This document shows, one piece after another, positions 13,011 to 24,695 of a stretch of DNA of 64,000 nucleotides. Origin of the DNA: Chanos chanos (lineage: Eukaryota > Chordata > Actinopteri > Gonorynchiformes > Chanidae); the NCBI RefSeq assembly GCF_902362185.1, contig NC_044507.1:15653044-15717043 (forward strand), written 5' to 3'. The notes beneath the pieces are model-generated. The model saw nothing but the letters and a program-made list of their open reading frames with translations, was not told the DNA's origin and made no database searches. Numbering within the stretch: position 1 is the first letter of the stretch; every line of letters starts with the position of its first letter. The position numbers were made by a program, and so were the translations under genes.

Positions 13011-14033
13011 ATGATGAGGAGTTCTGTTGCCTTGCTGTGTCTTCTCTCTTTCTCTGTCGCTCAGAAGAAGTGGAGTCAGGAGACATCAGAGTGGGAGCTC
13101 GGAGGTAGGAACCGAAGCTTTAGTTGTTTTTTTTTCACAACCCGCCCAACTACCTCCGCACCCCCACCCATCCCCCACCCAAGCATTTCACCACCCACCC
13201 AACTACCTCCGCACCCCCACCCATCCCCCACCCAAGCATTTTGCTGCCCCCCCCCCCACACCTCTCTCCCCTCCAATTTTACCATTGTTTTGTTAGCAAG
13301 TACAAAATTGCATACCATGACTTTCATAAAGCATGAAGGCGGAGACTTCTTAGACTCTATCCAAAGTCTGATTACCAATAAATAAAACCCTGTCCACTTT
13401 TTGTCTCTTGACATTTGAATGTCTTTAAATGTCCTCCTAACTTGGCTAAGGGGAAAAATTGGTTTACATGCAGGTCTAAGGTGTCACTCCATATGTTTTT
13501 AACACACGGGAAATGAGTTTATGATGAGTATGAAATGTTTATTCTTCGAATGATTTTCTCTGCAGCAGACCAAACAAATGGCAAAAGTTGCTCCAACCTA
13601 ACTCAGGTGTTGGATAATTGGAAGTATGCTATCATGTACCAGGTTAAAGATCTACTCATCAATGACCATGCCTCTGTTTTACCTGAGTATGTCAGGTAAG
13701 TAAGTCCGAATTCTGAGTAAAATCAGTAAATTCCCATTCATTGAGCAGGGGGGCGTGGGGGGGGGGTAGTGTTGAAACTAGATCCTGAATGTTGGCATGG
13801 TGTTTGCTCCATATAATGTGTTGTTCCATCAAGAATGCAATTGAAACTCACATTTTCATATGCTGCTGAAAAGCCTTTGATTTTTGGTGATGAGTGTGCT
13901 GATTCAATATGATGGCTTTGTTGTTGTAATGAGCTCATTATGGAACTATCCTGTTTTTGCCAGTAGAAGTAATGAGACCTGCTTCAGGCTGCAAGACTGA
14001 TATGTGCAGTCTACTGTGTGTGTGTATGCGTGT

Positions 14034-14075
<42 letters not shown>

Positions 14076-14597
14076 ACTGCAACAACTGAGTAGACGATTA
14101 GACACATACATGAATATGAGTGATGCTATAAATGTGCGTTTTGGTCATGGGTCTTTTGCACCGCACCATTTCTTTATAGTTCCTATTTTTTCAGTTCGCT
14201 TTCCTCAGTTTTAAAGCTCTTTAGATCTCAAGTTGCCACACTGTTTTGTGCGAACTGCCATTTATGTTAGTCCTTTCTCTAATACTGTGTTTCTGTTTGT
14301 GCTTGATGTAGAATCCAACAATTGTCTGAGGCAGTGGGAGATCTCTACAAACAGTTCAACACGCTGAAGGACAACTTGGTTAAACTCACCTCCAAGTTTG
14401 ACAAAGTGGAGAGCTTTGTAGATGACATCCAAGCAGGAAACCTCCCCAAGCCTCCGCTGTGGATTGCTCCAAGACGCCCTGTAAGGAGGGTTCCTCCACG
14501 GGCACCACTCAGAGTGCCTCTCAGAGCCGCTGCCATGGAAGCCTCATCTCAGAAATCAAGAGGACACAGAGTTCCGAGGGTTCAGAGGACTGGGTGA
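13011..14597 (+). CDS. Small secreted protein, family not recognised
   Basis: Three exons are inferred: 13011-13104, 13566-13695 and 14312-14597. The junctions are GT-AG, in phase, and give 169 residues. The N-terminus ([18 protein letters not shown]) is a textbook signal peptide. The mature part has an N-glycosylation sequon (SNLT) and a Cys just before it. An amphipathic helical stretch follows (from about ILSEAV through [16 protein letters not shown] to VESFVDDIQ), probably a coiled coil. The tail from about residue 125 is rich in Arg and Pro ([18 protein letters not shown]). A second possible acceptor 3 nt downstream in exon 2 would drop one residue. I do not recognise the family and assign no function. 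Consistent phase, good donors and the signal peptide make it a real gene rather than chance. Confidence 0.75.
13145..13243. repeat. 53-bp C-rich tandem duplication in intron 1
   Basis: A C-rich unit starting at CCCAACTACCTCCGCACCCC is present twice, offset by 53 bp, inside the first intron of the unknown secreted-protein gene. Overlapping Pro-rich frames are artefacts. Confidence 0.9.
14014..14074. repeat. (GT)n microsatellite
   Basis: A GT run with two TA interruptions, inside intron 2 of the secreted-protein gene. Confidence 0.97.
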
Positions 14598-15740
14598 GGC
14601 TAGCTCTGGACAGGAACTCAGACGCACACAGTAAAGATTAAAACTTGGAGTTCAAGACGCTGGCGGAGGCCTGTGAGAAGACTCTTTAATCCTTTTCTTC
14701 CGTTACACCTTGAATGATAACCATACCCTTCATATTCTTAAATGTTTTTGGGATATGTATGTTTTGTAATGACAGAATTGTTTTTTTTTTTTACAATTAC
14801 CTCACGTTTTAAATAATTAAATGATTATATTGCTTTATATTGCTTTGACGTTATGCTTTTCTGCCACAGGGTGGCAGTATATTAAAGGACATAAAATGAT
14901 AGCAAGCCTCCAGATGTGACAGTAATTTCACAGTTTATCTTAAAATGAGAGGCTGTTATGGATATATTTAATCTTTGCCTCAAATATACTTAGGGAAATT
15001 ATGTGATACTGTTTTGATACTACTTTTGTGGTGATTTTGTCCAGGCGGGGATTCAAAAAAATATCTGGGTTCATTTCTTTAAATGAGCTTGATATTGATT
15101 TGATTACTGCATAATGATTTAGAACATAATTAATTTGAAATTGAGAATTGCTAAGGTCAGCTGTTGGCTCCATAGAGCACAATTAGTCATCAGCTGTTTT
15201 GATTCAAAACTCCTACTTTTAGGTTGATTAAAAATATTACAAATACATTTTTATAGATTTATAAGACAAGATTTTTGTAAAGAACTGAAATAAATTTGTG
15301 AAAAAAAGATAATGATGCTCATTTTTTTATTACACACTCACACAAAAGAGGATAAACTTCCCTCCCTTCAGAATGTTTTGCTGTGGTTTCCGCACTCAAA
15401 AATCGTGAAACGTCAACACTGTATAATCATATGTCATTCTGCTTAGATTGTAAAGGAATGGAACACTGACTATGCTTATGCTTGAAAGTCCGTGAGAATG
15501 TGCACATAATTTTTTAATTAGTTATTTTACAAAAACTGAATTTGAGAGCAAAGTTTTTGATCGCTGAGACTTCATTTAAAATCTTCTCAAACTTCAAAAG
15601 TTTCACAGAGAACAGAAACTGACACTTACGTTAGAAAGAAAAGAAAGGTTTGGTGCTTTTAAGGATTTGCTTAGCGGACAATCGTATTTACCATTCAAAG
15701 AAGCAAAACAAAATACAATTTTAACATTCAGCCCTTCACA
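14598..15740. other. Boundary between the flanking genes and the light-chain locus
   Basis: No gene is seen. This is the 3' flank of the secreted-protein gene on one side and of C1 on the other. The conserved 3' block found downstream of C2-C6 is absent here. Confidence 0.6.
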
Positions 15741-16063
15741 TCAGTTACTGCAGTCAGACTTCTTTATCTTTTTCTCAGAGGATTTGGATCCAACTGACAT
15801 TTGACATGAAACCTCCTTGTCACTCTCCCACTCAGAGGTTGGAAGACTCAAATAACTGCTCACTTTGAATTTCTGGTTGCTCTGTTTTTCAGCAGAACTG
15901 GTGAAAACTCCATCAGTGACTGATTTCCCACTCACAGTCCAACTGACATCAGCAAAATCTACAGAGAGGTCATTAGCCACACAAACCAGAGTGACCTTGT
16001 CTGACTTCAACTCCTCACTGGATGGAGGGAAGAGAGTCAGAACAGGAGCTGGGAGGACAGAGT
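15741..16063 (-). CDS. Ig light chain constant exon C1
   Basis: A C1-set immunoglobulin domain exon of 323 nt. It starts after the acceptor CTGTACAG and ends in SDCSN-stop. With the single G carried by J it reads D-S-V-L-P-A-P-V-L-T-L-F-P-P-S-S-E-E-L. The intradomain cysteines (LVCVAN and VSCQMS), the core Trp (VSWTVSG) and the penultimate-region Cys that would pair with the heavy chain are all present. It differs from its sisters by VDF for VGF. The exon is open. However, its J1 is damaged and the 3' block is missing, so this outermost cluster may no longer make a chain. Confidence 0.9.
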
Positions 16064-16742
16064 CTGTACAGAGACAGAAATTTAAATCAGAGATAAATTA
16101 TTCAGAATTTGAATCAAATTTAAAATAGGCTAAAAGGTAAATTAAAATCATGGACTCAGCTATTGCCAGAGACAGTTTCATCTGAGGACAGACATAAACT
16201 TTTATAAATACATTATTAAAAAAATCTGATCGATACCTTTTGTTGCATATTATTTACAGGTACCAATAAGGAAATCAAATAATGAAGAATAATATTCTAG
16301 CTGAGAACAGCAAAGAATATTCAAAATTCTATGGGATGATACAACAAGACTGTCCTGACAAATAATCTGGTTGAATTATTTTTAGCAGCTGTCTAAATCA
16401 CATAATACAAATTAATTGAAAAACTAATTATAAATTATAAACTATAAATTGATATAATTTCTTACTACAATCATTCATGATGCCTCTTTAAAACTCTACA
16501 TTTCAATGTTTTTAACTGTCACATTTAACAAATCTTGCAGTAATTTTTAGTTCATCAACAACTGTGAAATGCCTCAGAGATATGAGACATGTCAGTAAAA
16601 ACAATTCTTCTACTGAAAACTACAATTCAACTGATATCAAATTAAATTTAAAAAAGCTTTAGCGTTGAATTTCATGAAAGCGCTCTGAGAATTTTAGGCC
16701 CTTAAACTGTTACTATTAAAAAATAAAGAAATGTTTCTTTAC

Positions 16743-16775
16743 AGTGACGATGAGTTTTGCTCCTTGGTCGAATAC
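16743..16775 (-). pseudogene. J1 segment, damaged
   Basis: It reads V-F-D-Q-G-A-K-L-I-V-T, so the invariant FGxG motif has become FDQG. The 23-RSS has a good heptamer (CACTGTG, 16776-16782) and nonamer (16807-16815), but the spacer is 24 bp. At the 3' end the usual ACTG/GTAAG has lost a base and reads ACT/GTAAAG, so splicing to C1 would be out of phase by one base. With three faults it is very probably unusable. Confidence 0.8.
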
Positions 16776-17079
16776 CACAGTGACTCACTTTCATATCTTC
16801 ACTTGTACAAAAACCTCCCCAGTTACAGATGGAAGAGGAGTGAAACTGAAACTTCTGCTTCACTTCAACTGATCAGGTTCTCCTATAGTACAGTGAGAAA
16901 ACAACTTTTAATCTTCTCTTCTAAGCCATTACAGTGTTCAGAATATCAGTCTCTTCTATTGCTTACATTCCTCTCACACTGGATGTGTAGTGTGAAAGGA
17001 TGTAGAATTCCTTAAAGGTAAAGAAAGGAGACTTGTCGTGCAAATCATTGTTTCATGTGGTCATTAAAAATGGCATCGT

Positions 17080-17372
17080 GTGTGTTATAGAGCACAATCT
17101 TCCTGCTCCACTTTTATTGATTATCATATCATAATCTATTTGACATGTTTTTGTACATGATTTCGTTAAGGGAGAAATTTGATCCATACTTCAGAGAACT
17201 ACAGCCATTTTAAGGCCTTTATATGTGCACAAGAAGTTTTCCTTGCCAAGTGTCTAGAGAGCTGACCTTTGGTTTCAACATCTCATGTAACATGACATTT
17301 ACCAGGGAGTGTGTCCCCATTTTGTGACAGTGAGTCCTACAGATGTCTGTGTGACCATCCCCTGACATCTCT
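17080..17372 (-). pseudogene. Ancient V remnant (old family, cluster 1)
   Basis: On the - strand FR1 is recognisable as M-V-T-Q-T-S-V-G-L-T-V-T-K. A CSSLKYGSNFS phrase matches the CSSPKYGSGFS region of the intact V genes, and a YDMII phrase sits at the FR3 position. No recombination signal or open frame remains. Seven other remnants in this window occupy the same J-to-V interval. Confidence 0.6.
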
Positions 17373-18108
17373 GAAAGCCAGAGAAACACATGTAAATAAA
17401 TTTTATATATCAAATACCTCACAAAGACATTTAAAGTTTTAACTGAAATTGTGAAATAAACACAGACATAAAGTAACATGACAAAAATGTGAGAAAGTAG
17501 TGATGAAGTACAGAACGCTGACAGCTTGTTGTCAGTGTGTGGCATCAGGAGATATATCTAAAAGTCCATACCAACTAAGAGATATGTTGGGGAGAGATAT
17601 ATTCTAGCCTAAAGACTGCAGACTCTTCTGAATTCTTATGACATGAAAACACAAATGAACAGAGTTTGAGACCTGAGTAGAGAAGATTGAGAGAACTTCA
17701 TTTGCTTCATTATATACTCCTCATAATATGACAATAAATTTATATTTGCACTGCACTGTGTATTACAACGAATTCATTGCTTTATGATATGAAAGATCAG
17801 CAAATGTGATTTAAGAAAAACACTTGCAGCTTAAATCCACTTTTCAATCACAGAAAGAAGAATATTGCTGTATTATAAACTTGAATATAAAATGTAGACA
17901 GAGACTGTAACTTGCCCTGGACTGCCTGTAAATGCTGTTTAAGATGTTAACTATACTGTCAAATTTATAACTGCGTAGTTTTGTCTTTCTTCGGCGAGTG
18001 CATAACAGTAGTTTTTACTTTTTGGATTGTCTTCTGCAACTGAGCGGTTCGAAAGCAGAAGTGAATGTGAGCAGTGAGGAGGTTTTTGTCATGGTGTGAA
18101 TCACTGTG

Positions 18109-18598
18109 ATATATTCTCTTTAGCAGAGCTGTCCCATGTGTTACAGTAATACACTGCAGAGTCTCCCACCTCCACATTATTAATGATCAGACTGTAATCT
18201 GTTTGGGATGAGTGCTTTGATGTGAATTTGGGAGAGGAGAAGCCAGAGCCATATTCAGGAGAGCTCCAGCTATGACTGAATCTTAACACATGCTGAGGGG
18301 CTGTTCCTGGAACCTGTTTATACCAACGTGCACTATTGATAACAGTCCCCAGATTACAGTCCATAGTGGCTGTCTGTCCTTTACTCACTGTGAGAACAGG
18401 AGGCCTCTGTGTCACCACAGTCACACCACTGACACCTGAGAAGATTACATGTGAAATATATGAAGATGTAACATTAAATACTGCTTTAATAGCTTACTCT
18501 TCTACTTTGGCATACAGAGCTGAACAAATGAAATATCAAAGACTTGATCGCATCTTACACGTCAAAGCATTGACCAGAGTACAGAGTGTTCTCAACAT
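18109..18598 (-). CDS. V1 light chain variable gene, intact
   Basis: The leader exon is 18598-18559 (MLRTLCTLVNALT, donor gtaag) and the V exon is 18435-18109. Cys-23 lies in MDCNLG, Trp in RWYKQVPG, and the second Cys in YYCNTWDSSA. The 12-RSS has heptamer CACAGTG (18102-18108), a 12-bp spacer and nonamer ACAAAAACC (18081-18089). Upstream on the coding strand a GATTGG (inverted CCAAT) and a TTTTTAAAG TATA-like run lie near 18721-18740. It is the only V 5' of J1 before C2 is reached. It could in principle join only the damaged J1, since the other J segments lie upstream of it. Confidence 0.92.
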
Positions 18599-19080
18599 TT
18601 TAGTAGAATATGGTCTAAAGAGTTTTGACTGTCCTTTTGAGAGAAGATCAGTATTGAGGTACGAGGAGGAGACAGCACCATTGTCCTATGAGAGACACGT
18701 CAGGATATCCAGAGGGTGGAGCTTTAAAAATGTGCCAATCAGAGCATGACATTTGTCAACATGTCTGACTATAAAATTGCGCCTTCAAATATATTCAATG
18801 TAATAGTTTTTCTTGTCACAAAAATTGCGACTGATGTGCAGCATTTTCTTTAAACACATTCATAATCATTTTTTTATGAATCAATAAGTAAGCTGGGTTC
18901 CCTAGTTCTGTGACTCTAAATCGAAGTTCAACTCAGCGGAATAAATGGAACCGACGGTTACATATCTTTCTTGCTTATTTCACAAAGTAAGAATCTAAAA
19001 TCATTTACCATGGACTTTGTATTGAGGAAACTGAAACACAACGACTGTGAATGAAAGAGTGATAAAGTGGATGACAGTTC

Positions 19081-19255
19081 TGAGTCATGATCTCCTCAGA
19101 GTCACAGGGCCATGACCAGACTGGGTGTGTCCCTGTTCATCCTTAGAGAGAAACAATAACCTCATCATTTACATACAGCTAAAATTAATCTCATCAACCT
19201 GCAGGTGCATCCTGGGTAAGAGAGGACCAGTCATGCAGATGTAACAGACATTTCA
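19081..19255 (-). promoter_or_regulatory. Conserved 3' block B1 (putative enhancer) downstream of C2
   Basis: A non-coding block of about 170 bp repeated across the locus. On the - strand it carries ATCTGCAT and ATGTAAAT (each one mismatch from the octamer or its complement), an E-box CACCTG inside GCACCTGCAGG, and TTATTGTTT. It lies about 500 bp 3' of C2. Conservation in seven copies is seen directly; enhancer function is inferred. Confidence 0.55.
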
Positions 19256-19755
19256 CTAACATTAGCTCAGAAAATCTCCTCTTTTAGGTCCTCCAGTGCC
19301 CTCTTATGGTCACTCACATGCATGAGGAGAAGAGTTCCCTTACAAATTTGTGTTATGACATTGTGACACTAATCTCAAAGATTTTGTGATTATTGCTCAA
19401 AGTTGCAGTAAAGAAGGACATGTTTCCAAGGCTGAAACAGAAACAGGCCAGACAGAGTGTGTGGACCCTTTTCACAATCATCATAATCATTTTGATTATT
19501 CTTTTTATTTCAAAAAGAGGTGTTGACACACAATTAAGTATTGGTCAAAACCATCCACACAGGTAATTTGCAGAAATATTTGTTTATTTGTAAGAATTTC
19601 ATTAAAACATATAACACTTACAGGAAACTGAAATGAAATGTTATTTCATAAAAATCAAAGGTGGGAGAAAGATTTGCTGTCTTAGTAACATTGTTTCTAC
19701 CTTAAGAACAAAGCAAAACAGAATCAGAGACATTTCTCATTTCATGCCACTGATT

Positions 19756-20078
19756 TCAGTTACTGCAGTCAGACTTCTTTATCTTCTTCTCAGAGGATTT
19801 GGATCCATCTGACATTTGACATGAAACCTCCTTGTCACTCTCCCACTCAGAGGTTGGAAGACTCAAATAACTGCTCACTTTGAATTTCTGGTTGCTCTGT
19901 TTTTCAGCAGAACTGGTGAAAACTCCATCAGTGACTGATTTCCAACTCACAGTCCAACTGACATCAGCAAAACCTACAGAGAGGTCATTAGCCACACAAA
20001 CCAGAGTGACCTTGTCTGACTTCAGCTCCTCACTGGATGGAGGGAAGAGAGTCAGAACAGGAGCTGGGAGGACAGAGT
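19756..20078 (-). CDS. Ig light chain constant exon C2
   Basis: A 323-nt C1-set exon with acceptor CTGTACAG, open to SDCSN-stop. Domain cysteines and core Trp are intact. It differs from other copies at SWKSV (for SGKSV) and MSDGS (for MSVGS). It sits 730 bp 3' of a perfect J2 and has a 3' block, so it is the constant exon of a complete cluster. V12/J23 signal polarity plus sequence suggest the teleost L2/sigma or a kappa-like isotype. Lambda is unlikely because lambda uses V23/J12. Confidence 0.93.
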
Positions 20079-20808
20079 CTGTACAGAGACAGGAATTTAA
20101 ATCAGAGATAAATTATTCAGAGTTGGAATAAAATTTTAATCAGTCAAAATGTAATTAAAATCACTGTCATCATAACTGCAAAAAGCAATTTCTTTGACTG
20201 GACAGAAATAAACATTGATTGAAATGACTTCAAAAATCAGATAAAAATCAGAACAAAATCAGAGAAACTGTTTCACTCGCAAATAATTCACAGGTTTACT
20301 TTAGGAAAGAACGAGTCTGAGATTTCACACCCGTGAGGAAATCGGTTAAGGACGCTTAACATTTTAGTCTTAAGGTCACAGAGTATTGAGAATTCAAAAG
20401 ATGTAAAACAACCAAGTCTTCTCGACAATTGATCTGTCTGAATTATTTTTAGCAGTTGTCTAATCCAGATAAGATAAAAATGTTTTCTAATTATTTTTAC
20501 TGTTCATGATGCTCCAGTGAAAGTTAATATTTGAATGTTTCCAACCTTCAAACTCATAAAATCTCATCCCAAAATTTCAGTAATGAAATAGCTACTTGGG
20601 GGGCTACAAAACTATGTAATTAATGTAATATATTCAACTGCTCTTTCACGTCTCAGGAATTTCAAACGTAAACAAAAGTGAATTTCTTTTGAAAACCACA
20701 ATTCAGCTCAGATCAAATGAATTGTAAGAAATACATTTTTATTGAAATGCCATGAAAATTTCAGGCGCTTAAACTGTTATTGTCAAAGGAAAAAGAAAAA
20801 TTTCTTAC

Positions 20809-20842
20809 CAGTGACGATGAGTTTTGTTCCTTGGCCGAATAC
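20809..20842 (-). CDS. J2 segment, intact
   Basis: A 34-nt segment reading V-F-G-Q-G-T-K-L-I-V-T plus one base, with donor GTAAGAAA. Its 23-RSS has heptamer CACTGTG (20843-20849), an exactly 23-bp spacer and nonamer GGTTTTTGT (20873-20881). It is spliced in phase 1 to C2. Confidence 0.93.
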
Positions 20843-21159
20843 CACAGTGACTCACTTCATATTTTCACTCGTACAAAAACCTCCCCAGTTACAGATAGAA
20901 GAGGAGTGAAAGTGAAACTTCTGCTTCAGTTCAGCTGATCACTTTCTCCTCTGGTGTCCATGATCCACACAGAGACATCAAACTCCTATAGACCCTCTTT
21001 TAATCTTCTCTTACATGTCATTAAATTAATAATAATCCCACTCTTTGTTGCAGGCCTAATTTTCTTCTCACATTGAGCGTGTGACAACTATGAGATAAAT
21101 AATTGGGAAACATTTGTTCTATTAATCCTCAGGACACATACTCCTTAGCAGAGATGTGA

Positions 21160-21477
21160 TACCTATTGCTAGGAAAACCGTTGTATGTACATAGGAAGTT
21201 TTTCTTGTAAGTGTTCATTCACCTGACCCTTGATAACATGATATTTATAGGGGATTGTGTCCCCATTTGAGACAGTGAGTTATACAGGTGTCGTTGTGAT
21301 CATCCTCTGGTACATAACAATTATGAATAAAGTGTCAAAAAACACACTCAATAAAACATGCATTAATAATTATCTCTATTGATACTCATAGCGATATACT
21401 GCATGCATGTTCTCTCCTTGGCTGTCTGATGACATAAACAGCCATGTTCCACAGAGATGAAGAAATAAAAAGCACAT
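21160..21477 (-). pseudogene. Ancient V remnant with leader (cluster 2)
   Basis: The leader is still readable as MCFLFLHLCGTWLFMSS, starting at 21477. Decayed FR1 and FR2 sequence follows (21200-21320), matching the old V family seen at 17.1, 32, 36, 47.4 and 60 kb. No heptamer/nonamer pair is recognisable. Confidence 0.55.
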
Positions 21478-21856
21478 GAAAAGAAAAGAAAACATGTGAA
21501 TGTGACAGGACAGACATATTGAGTTTGACTCCCCATTACTTACAGCATCTTTTAAAACTTGCATAAAACTTGATTAACTCATTAGTTCTTGGAATAAATT
21601 TATTTCAGTTGTAATTGGACTATATATCACTATACTGATTGAATAGAAACCAGATATTAACTCACCCTGCAGTAAACATAATAATGATTAAGATACAGAT
21701 GATATTTCATTCCTTACAACCATATTTCACTTTTTTTTTCTGGGGTAAGGGCACTGGAGTGTTTTTTTGCACTTCTTGTCTGCAACAAAGTTGACTGAAG
21801 AAGCAGAAGTGAATGTGAGCAGTGAGGAGGTTTTTGTCATGGTGTGAATCACTGTG

Positions 21857-22307
21857 ATACGTACTCAGAAGCAGAGCTGTCCCATGTCTGACAGTAATAC
21901 ACTGCAGAGTCTCCCACCTCCACATTATTAATGATCAGACTGTAATCTGATTGGGATGAGGACTTTGATGTGAATTTAGGAGAGGAGAAGCCAGAGCCAT
22001 ATTTAGGAGAGCTCCAGCTACGATAAAATCTTATCACATACTGAGGAACTGATCCCGGAACCTGTTTATACCATGGTACATTATTAGTACCAGTCCCCAG
22101 ATTACAGTCCATAGTGACCATCTGTCCTTTACTCACTGTGAGAACAGGAGGCTTCTGAGTCAGCACAATCACACCACTGACACCTAAACATCAAATCAGA
22201 CATACAGTCTTCATTAAAGATCATTCACTCATCAAAAACAAACAAATGCCTTCTAGAGAATTCTTACATGACAGAGCAGTGATGAGAGTACAGAGAGTCC
22301 CCAGCAT
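21857..22307 (-). CDS. V2 light chain variable gene, intact
   Basis: The leader is 22307-22268 (MLGTLCTLITALS) and the V exon is 22183-21857. It encodes 107 residues after the splice region, one shorter in CDR1 (GTGTNNVPW) than most. Canonical Cys, Trp and YYCQTWDSSA are present. The 12-RSS is perfect: heptamer 21850-21856, 12-bp spacer, nonamer 21829-21837. It is the V nearest to the intact J2-C2. The promoter region has the TTCTTTAAGAAAGGC motif shared by the V2/V3/V5 class. Confidence 0.94.
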
Positions 22308-23049
22308 GTTGTCAGTGTGTGGAGTGAATGGATCTTCCAGTTGAGTTTGAATGTGAGGAGAGGAGAGAGTGACAAAGCCTTTCTTAAAGAAGCCAAAGAT
22401 GATGTGGGAGGGGCTTTGTCAAACAGTCAAACAGTTTCTCCATTTCTTCTCTGTATTTTTCAGAAAACTGATGTCTACCCACAAAAACGTAATTCAGAGG
22501 ACATAAATGAATGGCTCTGAAACACACTGGTTTCTTGAGTTCTGATCTGCTGTAGACTGAAAACAAAAAATAGCTGAGAGAAATGTGGAGCCCACTACTA
22601 CACCACTTAGGCAAAGGATAAATGGACATTTAAATTTGTTCATTTAAAAAGCAACAATCATTTCGAACCACAGATGATAGTACATTGTTAAAGCTTTGTT
22701 GAGAGGCTGGAGATTTCAAAAGTATGTAGGGCAAAGACATACCAATGACTATGATGAGATTCCCCAATATACTGTACACACTTAAAATGTTTTTTGCAAA
22801 GACACAGTTCATGAAATCTAATCAAAGTGAAAAAAAAAAATCAAAACTAAGGACACCAATTGTCATTTTTTACCATTTTAAAAAATGACCACTTCATCCT
22901 GAATCCTGAATTTTACCAGATTCCAACACAAACAAGCAAATTGTTAATGTAACGAAGTCTGTGTTAAATTTATACAAATCATATTATTGTTAATTATAGC
23001 TGACCATTATTTTTCTAATAATTGATCTTGATCTTAATTATTAGCGCAC

Positions 23050-23165
23050 TGTGTGAATCACTGTGATACCCACTCCTCAGCAGAGTTTTCCCATGTTGTA
23101 TAGTACTACACTGCAGAATCTCCCACCTCTAGATCACCGATTTTAAAACTTCAGTCTGATTGTTT
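23050..23165 (-). pseudogene. 3' fragment of a V4-type V segment
   Basis: FR3 to CDR3 only. It is read as KISDLEVGDSAV, with a stop just after it, and then TTWENSAEEWVSQ, followed by a CACAGTG heptamer. The nonamer is gone. The KISDLEVGD phrase matches V4 and V15, not the main family. Confidence 0.75.
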
Positions 23166-23337
23166 AGAATCGTAATACATTCTAAACAAAACATTTAGTT
23201 ACTATTAAATACTGTTAATACTCAAATGATATTTTTTTCTAAAACACTGTTGTTCAAAGAACGTTTTGGAGTTGACTGAAAAAGCAGAAGTGAATGTGAG
23301 CAGTGAGGAGGTTTTTGTCATGGTGTGAATCACTGTG

Positions 23338-23791
23338 ATACGTTCTCTTTAGCAGAGCTGTCCCATGTCTGACAGTAATACACTGCAGAGTCTCCCACCT
23401 CCACATTATTAATGATCAGACTGTAATCTGATTGGGATGAGTGTTTTGATGTGAATTTAGGAGAGGAGAAGCCAGAGCCATAGTCAGGAGAGCTCCAGCT
23501 ATGATAATCTCTTAGCACATACTGAGGAGCTGATCCTGGAACCTGTTTATACCACGCTGCATGATAATTAGTAACAGTCCCCAGATTACAGTCCATAGTG
23601 ACCATCTGTCCTTTACTCACTGTGAGAACAGGAGGCTTCTGTGTCACCACAGTCACACCACTGACACCTAAACATTAAATCAGACATACAGTCTTCATTG
23701 AAGACCATTCACTCATCAAAAACAAACAAATGTCTTCTAGAGAATTCTTACATGACAGAGCAGTGATGAGAGTACAGAGAGTCCCCAGCAT
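23338..23791 (-). CDS. V3 light chain variable gene, intact
   Basis: The leader is 23791-23752 (MLGTLCTLITALS) and the V exon is 23667-23338, 330 nt. CDR1 is TVTNYHAA and CDR2 lies in RDYHSWSSPDYG. The signal is perfect: heptamer 23331-23337, 12-bp spacer, nonamer 23310-23318. It is open throughout and upstream of J2-C2, so probably usable. Confidence 0.94.
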
Positions 23792-24695
23792 GTTGTCAGT
23801 GTGTGGAGTGAATGGATCTTCCAGTTGAGTTTGAATGTGAGGAGAGGAGAGAGTGAAAAAGCCTTTTTTAAAGAAGCCAAAGATGTGGGAGGGGCTTTGT
23901 CAAACAGTCAAACAGTTTCTCTGTTTCTCAGCTATATTTTGCAGATAACTGATGTCTGCCCACAAAACATCATTCATAAGGCATAAATCAAGAGTTCTGA
24001 ACACATTTGTACCTGAGGAGTGACATTGGCCGTAGACTGAAAAAAACATTTGAGAGGAAAGTGGAACCCACTACTGTATCATTAAAGCAAAGGACAACTG
24101 GACAGTTCAATTTGTTCATTTAAACAGCAACATTTGTTTCAAACTGCACCTGATCATACATTGTTGAAGCTTTGTTGAGAAGCTGGAGATTTCAAAAGTA
24201 TGTAAGCAAAGTTATAGCAATGACTATACTGAGATTCCACACTATACTGTGCAGAGTTAAAATGTTTTTTTTTTGCATTGACTCAGTGTATGGCATCTTA
24301 TTAAATTAAAAAAGGTAAGTAAACTAAAGATGCCAATCTTTATTTTTAACATTTTAGAAAGTAACCCTTAATCCTGAACTTTGAATCTTAACTTTGTTTG
24401 ATATGTTTACACAGTGACAAACTTTCAACACATATAAACAATTTGTCAGTCTGTGTCAGATATAAACAAGTTATATTTTATTTTCTGATCATTCTGAGAG
24501 AAGATACTGTTTTGAATTGAGTGAGTGGATAGCATTGGGAGAAAATACATTTTTCCACATTGCACATGAGTATATGTCTGACATGAGGGAGTCATGCATT
24601 TTTATAACAGAAGTAAATGTCTTCTCTCAAGTCAACTAAAAGCAGAAGTGAATGTGAGCAGTGAGGAGGTTTTTGTCATGGTGTGAATCACTGTG

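Noticed and set aside
18336-18749. 137-codon + strand frame across V1
   Set aside because: It is the antisense shadow of the V1 exon and leader; similar shadows occur over every V and C exon.
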